DNA of 64,000 nt. Origin: Oceanobacter sp. 1_MG-2023. GTDB taxonomy: Bacteria > Pseudomonadota > Gammaproteobacteria > Pseudomonadales > Oceanobacteraceae. Numbering within the stretch: position 1 is the stretch's first letter; each line of letters opens with the position of its first letter. Below, one piece after another: positions 57,252-64,000 of the stretch. The notes under the pieces are model-generated. The model searched no databases. It was given only the letters and a program-made list of their open reading frames with translations, and was not told where the DNA came from. Position numbers and translations under genes: made by a program. The DNA is taken from contig NZ_JAUYWA010000005.1 in assembly GCF_030689025.1 (NCBI RefSeq), positions 104,234-168,233 of the forward strand, given 5' to 3'.

Positions 57252-58796
57252 ATGTTCAAGAAAAGGATAATTTCATTAACTGTATTCGGTTTGCTGACTG
57301 CATGTGCCGGAGATGACGGCGACAATGGAAACGAAGGTTTCAACAGCCTGGTAAACCATGAGCTGGTTGCATTTGGCGATAATGAGTGTGTATTTGGTGG
57401 TGTAAAAATCGAATCCGGTTTGGATGCCGATGCCGATGGCACCCTGTCAGAGAGCGAAGTGGCTCAGACAACGTATGATTGCGACGCAAATACCGTTGGT
57501 GTCAATGGCTCGACATTACCCTACACCGTATTACGTAGCGACATTGAAGACGGTGCAAAACCGGGCGCTCTGTTCGAGATTCGTAATGGCGGCTACGGCT
57601 CTGACATGGTTAAGCACCCAACCAATGCCAGCCAGTTTTATGCCCTGACCGACCGTGGACCAAACGCTGTTTACACTGGCGACCAGGGTACCGGTAAAAT
57701 ATTCCCGGTAGAAGATTACACTCCACGCATCGGCTTATTTGAAATTCAGGACAATGGCGATGTAAAACTGATCCAGGAAACTCTATTAAAACGTCCAGAC
57801 GGCACCTTAATAACCGGCTTGCCCAATAACTCCGCGCTAGGCGGTACCGGTGAAACACCTTACGCCGTATTGGACGATGGCACTGTCGAAGTGCTTCGTG
57901 AAGATATGAGCCAGCCTTACGATGAAACGACCAATCCTATCCTGCTGGATGATTATGGACTGGATGGCGAAGGCATGGTCGCGCTTTCTGATGGTACCTT
58001 CTGGGTAAGCGACGAATATGGCCCACACATGGTTCACTTCGACGCTGACGGTAATGAAATCGATCGTATTAATGCCTTTGCCGATGATGACCGCGTATCG
58101 ATCAATCTGCCTGCAGAATTTTCCAATCGCCGAGCCAATCGCGGCATGGAAGGTTTAGCCGTAACACCAGATGAAAAAACACTGGTCGGCATCATGCAAT
58201 CCACCATGTATAACCCAAGCAGCGCAGTAAAAGACCTGGATATCGTGCGTATTGTTACAGTCAATACAGAAACAGGCAGCGTGGCGCAGTACCTCTACCG
58301 CCAGGAGAAAACACAAAACTCCCAGTCGGGTATTGTTGCTCTCAGCGCCACTGAATTTGTTGTGATCGAACGTGATGGTGCTTTCTTCGCCTCCGATGCC
58401 AGCGCCATGAAATACCTGTATAAAATTGATATCAGTAACGCTACCGACCTGGAAAGCATTACCGATTCAGGATCATGGGTTCAGGATGCCGAGCTTGGGT
58501 TAACCAAAGACGGACAAACTCTGGAAGAAGTTGTACTGAATGAAGGCTGGACAGGTTTAAATACCATTACACCGGTTACCAAAACCTTCCTGGTTGATTT
58601 GGTGGCAGAAGTTCAATACCCGCACGACAAGCTTGAAGGCATGTGGCTGATTAACGATTCAACCATTGCTGTTATCAATGATGATGACTTTGCAACCTGG
58701 TCAACCAGCGGCGTGCTGGAACAAAAATACCTGGACGCAGGACAAACCGAGATTGATGCCAACACCGTCTATATTATTGAAGACCTGGATCTTTAA
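57252..58796 (+). CDS. Phytase-like (esterase-like activity of phytase) lipoprotein
   Basis: A 514-residue lipoprotein. The signal peptide ends at the lipobox LLTAC (Cys at about residue 17). The next part (about 25-75) is a DUF7151-type module with an acidic calcium-like loop (GLDADADGTLSESE). Residues about 90-510 form a beta-propeller-like esterase/phytase-like domain with RNGGYGSDMVKHP, ALTDRGPN, GMVALSDGTFWVSDEYGPHMVHFDADG and NRGMEGLAVTPDEKTLVGIMQS. It may release phosphate from organic phosphate at the cell surface; the family name is descriptive and the activity is unproven. ATG 57252 follows AGGA. A PHO box lies upstream. Confidence 0.85.
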   Translation: MFKKRIISLTVFGLLTACAGDDGDNGNEGFNSLVNHELVAFGDNECVFGGVKIESGLDADADGTLSESEVAQTTYDCDANTVGVNGSTLPYTVLRSDIEDGAKPGALFEIRNGGYGSDMVKHPTNASQFYALTDRGPNAVYTGDQGTGKIFPVEDYTPRIGLFEIQDNGDVKLIQETLLKRPDGTLITGLPNNSALGGTGETPYAVLDDGTVEVLREDMSQPYDETTNPILLDDYGLDGEGMVALSDGTFWVSDEYGPHMVHFDADGNEIDRINAFADDDRVSINLPAEFSNRRANRGMEGLAVTPDEKTLVGIMQSTMYNPSSAVKDLDIVRIVTVNTETGSVAQYLYRQEKTQNSQSGIVALSATEFVVIERDGAFFASDASAMKYLYKIDISNATDLESITDSGSWVQDAELGLTKDGQTLEEVVLNEGWTGLNTITPVTKTFLVDLVAEVQYPHDKLEGMWLINDSTIAVINDDDFATWSTSGVLEQKYLDAGQTEIDANTVYIIEDLDL

Positions 58797-58818
58797 TATA
58801 ATCGGTTGAGTGTTTTAA

Positions 58819-58855
58819 AAAACCCATATCTGCGCTGCAGATATGGGTTTTTTAT
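58819..58855 (+). terminator. Terminator after the phytase-like gene
   Basis: AACCCATATCTGC and GCAGATATGGGTT form a 13-bp stem followed by a T-run. A-runs upstream would allow use from both strands. Confidence 0.93.
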
Positions 58856-59013
58856 TCATACAGAAAGTTTTATATAGGAATTTCTCCGAAAATATAAATA
58901 CAATCAGTAAATAGCTTATTGACAAGAATATTGGATTTAATATCGAATTCTATATTTGATAACATATACACCATTACTTGACACTGTGCTAACACCCAAA
59001 TAATGAAGTCATC

Positions 59014-61428
59014 CTAATTCAAATGAAATCGGTAAATCCGGCCGTTTTCATTTACTTCCGCTACTTTCCTTAATGCTTCTGTAGCGGATAAACCAAATTT
59101 TCCCGTCAATACAACAAACAGATGATAAAATTCGGATTTCAAATCAGCAGCAAACACTCCAGGATCATCTGACCCTAGACAAATAGACATGGATATATCG
59201 CCGTCAATCGCCTCTCCAGGCAACCCCATCCATCGAAATATATGGTGCTCACTTACGTCACGGTATTGGCTTATTCTAGTATTACTGGTCGGTGGGCATT
59301 CAATGGCAATATTCTTTTGGGCAAGTTTTGCCATGACTGCCTGTTGCAATACAATCAAAGCATTATCAGGTAGAGCTGTCATATCAACATCAATATATTC
59401 TTGTCGCTGTTCACGAATTTCTGTAGACCTAAGCCATTCCTTATACAACCTTAATGGCCGTTTCATATAAGTTAAGCGCAAACATTCATGCACACGTTCA
59501 TGTTCTTCTGTCCACAAGGACGCAGGCTGCAAAGGTCCATCAATCTCACCAAGTAACCCTTCAGCTTCAGGTAGTAAATCACGCAAATTAAAGAGCTGAT
59601 CCAGTGTAGTGATTGATATTTCTTCTTCCAACCCAAAAACTTCCTGAGCCAGTTGCACTGCCTGCATTGCGGCATCATGAGCATAACGTAATAATTCAGG
59701 ATGATTTTTCAATTCCCTCCAGATAAATACCAAATCCAGCAAGCGAGTTTCTTTCGTGATTGCCAACTTGGGTGGTAGCGACCGCTTCCAGATAGCGGGA
59801 GTGATGCCGATTGCCGTGCAATGCCCCAGCCGATCACCATTTCTAAGTGGCAAAAATCGAATGGCGTCATCAATTGAACGAACACCACTGATAAGATGAG
59901 GAAAGTCTTCACCGACGTGATACGTAATATGACTGATTCCAGCTCGCGACAATACACGGAACAAAGGTGCAAAGACTTCTGGTGGTGCGTGCATTTCATT
60001 CGCGGCAGCATCAATACCTCGTACCCAGCGAGTCAAGCGAGGGTCATGTTGTAGCAGCTCCATCAAAATAGCTGCCCTGGTTTTTAAATCTTTAAATAGT
60101 ATCGCGTATGGGTAAACCTCATTATTTTTCTGTTGTTGTTTGATAAAATGAGGGACTAAAGCCAACTGAGCAACTCGGTTATCAACACCTATATTTTCCA
60201 GATTATCCAAAACCTGATAGAGACTAAGAGGGTTAGTGTGAGGCCAGTCATTATTATTATACAAACACAAATACTCCCAATATCCACGGAGAATACTAAA
60301 CAACAGTTTCTGCATTTTCACTGATGTATCTTTTGGTGCAAAACGCCCCTCCAGATAAAAGGTTTGAGAGTGTTCACCACTACCATGAGCATTTTTAAAA
60401 CGCGACAAATATGTCTTTTCTGTTTCCTCCCGCAATTCAGTAGTCGTGTATTTCTGAAACTGGTCAAACCCAAAGAAGTCATCACGCTGTACTAATAACG
60501 TCAAATACTGATTTTGAATCAGTAAATAGATCCACAACAATCGTTCCAATTCTTTCGGAGCACCATATTTCCAGCGTTCGAACAATTTAACCAACAAGCA
60601 GTATTCAGATATCTGGCTATATTTATTATCAGATGGCCATGAAGTTGTAAAAAAGTATTCCTCCATTGTTCCATTTTCTTGTTTGTGCCATAAGCTGTTT
60701 TCTTTTAACTGGTCAGGGTGCTCCAAAGCCGATAACCAATCTGGTAGTATCATCCCTTGTGCAACTCGGCATAGTATCTCCCGAATATTGTCTGCTATTT
60801 TCAAACGCATACTCAATGTCTTAGGAGTCAGCGAGAAATCTACCTGGCGACAAAGTTGACGCAACATCGAGAATTTATGAAATGCTTTTTCAAACTCCTT
60901 AACAGAGAGATCCGGAGACGCCAAAGTATCCAGCCAGCATTCCTCAGCACTAGTACTGCCATTCAGATGCTGATGAGATTCATGCAACTGCTCACAGCGG
61001 ATATAATCTTCCACTCCTGGGTGATACGGATACAGAGGCCAATGAAAATCGTATTGCTGATTGGCAGCTCCAGGATTAAAAACCTGATGACAAGCCATGA
61101 CTGGCAAGCAAGAAATCCGGCTCATCAATGTCTGCCAAGTTGAATACAAACCTAAATCTGCCTTAGGCCCATCTTTTTCGTTTTTCACGAATATTTTGGC
61201 GATATTACGTAGCGCCGCTATAGGTCCTAGTGATAGATGTTGTCTTTTCAGGCTCTGCTGTAAAGACAACCACTCTGCCTTAGCAATATGATCAGGAAAA
61301 TTTCTATCCAGTTCATACTGAGTCAGAAATATCGAAGTCTCTACCTGCTCATCAGTAATCTTTTCAGAAAAACAGGTTGTCAATAATTCGTGTAGCAAGT
61401 GGGTAGAACTGATTATATATCTTTCCAT
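59014..61428 (-). CDS. rdrB: RADAR adenosine deaminase RdrB
   Basis: A large adenosine deaminase-like protein, about 804 residues from ATG 61428 or 817 from an in-frame TTG at 61467 (numbering here from the TTG). All metal and catalytic motifs of the deaminase are kept, in order: HQH (165-167), GIDAAANE (484-491), HVGE (517-520), RLGH (546-549), ECPPTSN (723-729) and SDDPGVF (766-772). The long insert between the first two motifs is typical of RdrB. RADAR RdrB forms large shells and deaminates adenosine in RNA or (d)ATP on infection. ATG 61428 is preferred because no ribosome-binding site precedes the TTG. AT-rich composition contrasts with the core genome. Confidence 0.88.
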   Translation of the reverse strand: MERYIISSTHLLHELLTTCFSEKITDEQVETSIFLTQYELDRNFPDHIAKAEWLSLQQSLKRQHLSLGPIAALRNIAKIFVKNEKDGPKADLGLYSTWQTLMSRISCLPVMACHQVFNPGAANQQYDFHWPLYPYHPGVEDYIRCEQLHESHQHLNGSTSAEECWLDTLASPDLSVKEFEKAFHKFSMLRQLCRQVDFSLTPKTLSMRLKIADNIREILCRVAQGMILPDWLSALEHPDQLKENSLWHKQENGTMEEYFFTTSWPSDNKYSQISEYCLLVKLFERWKYGAPKELERLLWIYLLIQNQYLTLLVQRDDFFGFDQFQKYTTTELREETEKTYLSRFKNAHGSGEHSQTFYLEGRFAPKDTSVKMQKLLFSILRGYWEYLCLYNNNDWPHTNPLSLYQVLDNLENIGVDNRVAQLALVPHFIKQQQKNNEVYPYAILFKDLKTRAAILMELLQHDPRLTRWVRGIDAAANEMHAPPEVFAPLFRVLSRAGISHITYHVGEDFPHLISGVRSIDDAIRFLPLRNGDRLGHCTAIGITPAIWKRSLPPKLAITKETRLLDLVFIWRELKNHPELLRYAHDAAMQAVQLAQEVFGLEEEISITTLDQLFNLRDLLPEAEGLLGEIDGPLQPASLWTEEHERVHECLRLTYMKRPLRLYKEWLRSTEIREQRQEYIDVDMTALPDNALIVLQQAVMAKLAQKNIAIECPPTSNTRISQYRDVSEHHIFRWMGLPGEAIDGDISMSICLGSDDPGVFAADLKSEFYHLFVVLTGKFGLSATEALRKVAEVNENGRIYRFHLN

Positions 61429-61476
61429 GCCTGCCCACTTGTAAATATATTTAAAAAGCCACGACAAATAAATATT

Positions 61477-64000
61477 TTATTGAGCATCATCACTCAAACC
61501 CCCTGTACTTTTTGAATTGCCTCTTGGAGTGCTTGTATCATACTTGGCGCCAGCTATACTTGCACAGTTCAATGTTTTTATCGAAAACGATGATTCTAAT
61601 TTATTGGTACTATTATTTAAATCATCAAATCTTAATCCATGAAAATCAGTCTCACCAAGAACTTTTAATACGATGTCATAAAACTTCTGCTCGCTAGAAC
61701 GCATCGTATCGACACTCATTCCCCCTACAGGAAATAAAAATGGGTGTAATAGTGGGCATTTTATCAGAAAATAAAAAATTGGATGAGAACTAACCCATGA
61801 TTTCCCAGCGCTGTCCAATTTTTTATTAATTTCCTCAAGCTTTTCAGTAAATACATCCACAGAGGTCACGGGATTCAATCGAAGGCCACTTCCAAGATAT
61901 TCTTTTTCACTTGCAGCATGATATAAATCTTCCTCAACCAAGACGGCATGAAGAAAAGCCAATACATTAAACCGCATGATTTTGGCAGCGTTAGACTGAC
62001 TTGCCATAGCACCGCCATCAGCATCACTGTGGAGTCTTACTCTATGTTTGTCAGCAATATTATTAAGATTAAAATACAACCGTGTCCATATTTTACCAAT
62101 AAGTATAGATGATGGTTTTATATTTTTCTGATGTTCATGAACATATTCCACCCATTTTTCAAGAGACTCAATAGCGTCTGTGAACTCATTATTTACACCT
62201 GAATATTTTTTGTATCCATCACTATCACTCACGTCATCTATCAAATAATCTTCTTGGATTGTTTCATCACTGCCGCTTTTCATTTTTGCTAACTCTGCTT
62301 CATTTTTCCAAGGCGGAACAATACAAGTAGGTTGAGATATTATTTTATTAAATGACTTCACAAATGAAGCGGTCTTGGATTCCCCGTCTTCTCCTGCATA
62401 TGAAGAAGACAAATCAGAAATCGCACCAATCAAGTTAAAAACACTTGTATAGTCTGTCAAATTACTTCCAGATACAGAACTCAAAGATGCTGCCATGGAA
62501 GCCTTCGCCAAACCATTTTCCTGATTCAACTTAAATGCCGAATATGTATCTGCTTTCTTGCCACCTTTGCGATTTAACTGAACCATTCCTAAAAAGACAC
62601 CAATATTAGCATAACCAGATATAACAGCGCAGCATCGATTTGCCCAATGAGTAGCGCTCTCTCTACGTCCTACCGACATATATGAGACATAGCTATTAGC
62701 TATTTGATCATCAGTCTGACCTTGAATTTTAGAGACCCCCAAATTCATAACAAATTGATTAAATATGCTAATAGATCCACACCCAACCAAAAGCATTTGA
62801 AGAACTTTGGACAAATCCCTTTGACAAATAGCTCCAACCTGAGCAGAAAGATATATCGAACAATTCCTCAGGGCTTCAGAGTCTGATTGTGGCCTCAGAT
62901 AAAATCCAGTATTAAGATCTTGATCCTGTCGAGTATATATAAATACATCCTTACAAATAGAATCCATTCCAAAACGATGTTGTTCATAATTTAAACCAGC
63001 CCTATAAATACTACTCAACATCGCGCCATATAAAGCATTGCGAAAAAGCAAAGGCTTATCCACACCAGTACTTATTTTCGTGTAATAGTCTTGCAAAACT
63101 TGCATTAACAGACGCACAGGTTGTTTAAGCATCTCATCAACATAAATATTCAAATCCGAATAAGATCTAATATTCAAACCATCACGAACAGAATCTTCCA
63201 ACGCCTTACGGATACCTACAGAGTCACCCGAATCTGTTATTATTAGTATTTCCTCATGCTCACTTAATTCTTGTCCTTTTTCACCAACCAATTGGAGCAT
63301 GTTTTTCAATTGAATTCGTTTTTGAACTGGAAATATCTTCAACAAATACTGTTGTTCAAGGTGCTCGACCATATATCCACGTTCTGCAGTTCTTTTTGTC
63401 TCACTTTCCTGCTCCAATAAAACCTGACTATAATTTTCATATTGTTTACCCCGAATCAGTTGTGAATAAAGCCGAAGATCTCCTGTTGCTATAACTATCA
63501 ATCTATTACTATTAAAGAATTTTCGAATCGACTCCAACACAGTCCAGCCTGTATCAAACTGAGTGTCAATATCATCAAATGAAATAAGAATTGCTTTACA
63601 TTCCAAAATATCACATGCCAACTCCACTAACGTCCCAAAGATGGCCGATAGATCCTGCCCACCCATGGAGTATTCAAGTTGAGCATTCAACTGTAGAGCT
63701 TCACTAAAATATTCTGGTTTGTATTCTTTATCATTCAATAAACGTAATCCACGCTCCAGTTGCTGAAGTTGCTGTTGCCACTTTTCTTTGTTCGGTTTGT
63801 TTTTATCTGATGACCAACAGCCTTTGAATTTTTTTGAAACCACATAATTCAAACGAGCGGTTACTGTAACCAAAATCGGTTCTGATCTTGGCAACTTAGT
63901 TGGATCAATTGGAGGCAGACATTTGTAGTGGTTCAATGATTCCGGACACCAACGTAGGTGGTAATATCGCCACCATAAACGAGGTGTCTGATGACCAGCA
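61477..64000 (-). CDS. rdrA: RADAR AAA+ ATPase RdrA, C-terminal part (cut by window edge)
   Basis: The open frame runs leftwards from the window edge to TAA at 61477; about 840 residues are visible and no start lies within the window. A TTG at 63936 is not a credible start since the frame stays open to the edge (TPRLWWRYYHLRWCPES in between). The Walker B block AILISFDDID and a sensor-1-like IVIATGD are seen, followed by the long C-terminal region of RdrA. Walker A must lie beyond the edge. Nine bp separate it from the TTG of rdrB, and 48 bp from its ATG. The adjacency with RdrB fixes the assignment. Confidence 0.82.
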   Translation of the reverse strand, partial: AGHQTPRLWWRYYHLRWCPESLNHYKCLPPIDPTKLPRSEPILVTVTARLNYVVSKKFKGCWSSDKNKPNKEKWQQQLQQLERGLRLLNDKEYKPEYFSEALQLNAQLEYSMGGQDLSAIFGTLVELACDILECKAILISFDDIDTQFDTGWTVLESIRKFFNSNRLIVIATGDLRLYSQLIRGKQYENYSQVLLEQESETKRTAERGYMVEHLEQQYLLKIFPVQKRIQLKNMLQLVGEKGQELSEHEEILIITDSGDSVGIRKALEDSVRDGLNIRSYSDLNIYVDEMLKQPVRLLMQVLQDYYTKISTGVDKPLLFRNALYGAMLSSIYRAGLNYEQHRFGMDSICKDVFIYTRQDQDLNTGFYLRPQSDSEALRNCSIYLSAQVGAICQRDLSKVLQMLLVGCGSISIFNQFVMNLGVSKIQGQTDDQIANSYVSYMSVGRRESATHWANRCCAVISGYANIGVFLGMVQLNRKGGKKADTYSAFKLNQENGLAKASMAASLSSVSGSNLTDYTSVFNLIGAISDLSSSYAGEDGESKTASFVKSFNKIISQPTCIVPPWKNEAELAKMKSGSDETIQEDYLIDDVSDSDGYKKYSGVNNEFTDAIESLEKWVEYVHEHQKNIKPSSILIGKIWTRLYFNLNNIADKHRVRLHSDADGGAMASQSNAAKIMRFNVLAFLHAVLVEEDLYHAASEKEYLGSGLRLNPVTSVDVFTEKLEEINKKLDSAGKSWVSSHPIFYFLIKCPLLHPFLFPVGGMSVDTMRSSEQKFYDIVLKVLGETDFHGLRFDDLNNSTNKLESSFSIKTLNCASIAGAKYDTSTPRGNSKSTGGLSDDAQ

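Noticed and set aside
63934..63936. TTG as the start of rdrA
   Set aside because: The frame is open to the window edge and Walker A is missing from the visible part, so the true start lies outside.

Overview
The window looks like a chromosomal segment of a free-living marine gammaproteobacterium, probably near the Oceanospirillales/Pseudomonas side of the class. The evidence is gene content and order: yggS-proC-yggT and metX-metW-DUF4426-rdgB-hemW as in Pseudomonas, ubiE-ubiJ-ubiB-hisI-hisE-tatABC, pilT-pilU, a TorF-type porin with glnK-amtB, a HexR-type regulator, and a GGA-repeat CsrB-type RNA. The genus is inference. Most of the window is moderately GC-rich core genome; the last 5 kb is clearly AT-rich and foreign-looking.

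Layout: 0-2 kb has a cut cysZ, trmH, a CsrB/RsmZ-type regulatory RNA with a GacA/UvrY-type upstream box, and a DUF3392 gene. 2.4-8.2 kb has tRNA-Thr and the phosphate operon pstSCAB-phoU behind a three-repeat PHO box. 8.3-12.4 kb has a YciA-type thioesterase, uvrD, a HexR-like regulator and a small protein. 12.5-19.8 kb is nitrogen metabolism: torF-glnK-amtB and an amt-small membrane protein-eutB-eutC unit, each behind a sigma-54 type promoter. 20.2-25.5 kb has pyruvate kinase, then a Moco-type riboswitch and moaA-mobA-moaB-moaC-moaD-moaE. 25.6-29.1 kb has two enzymes and pilT-pilU. 29.3-42.2 kb is a long same-strand housekeeping block (yggS, proC, yggT, ubiEJB, hisIE, hinT, tatABC, metXW, rdgB, a ZapB-like coiled coil with a His/Glu tail, hemW).

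42.3-55 kb is a pyrimidine/nucleobase island: rutABCDEF leftwards, rutR, then rightwards a 2-oxoglutarate/Fe(II) oxygenase, a VOC protein, a BMP-type ABC importer (binding protein, ATPase, two permeases) and a YdfG-type malonic semialdehyde reductase. The two arms carry the same regulatory module (NtrC-type box plus RutR-type operator) at the same spacing from a sigma-54 promoter, so they probably form one regulon. This two-armed unit is the best candidate for an undescribed pathway here. 55.7-58.8 kb has an EutR-like AraC regulator and a phytase-like lipoprotein with its own PHO box.

59.0-64.0 kb carries rdrB and most of rdrA, a RADAR anti-phage system (adenosine deaminase plus AAA+ ATPase), cut by the right window edge. 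Across the window the promoters link phosphate starvation (PHO boxes), nitrogen limitation (sigma-54/NtrC) and Gac/Csr control.
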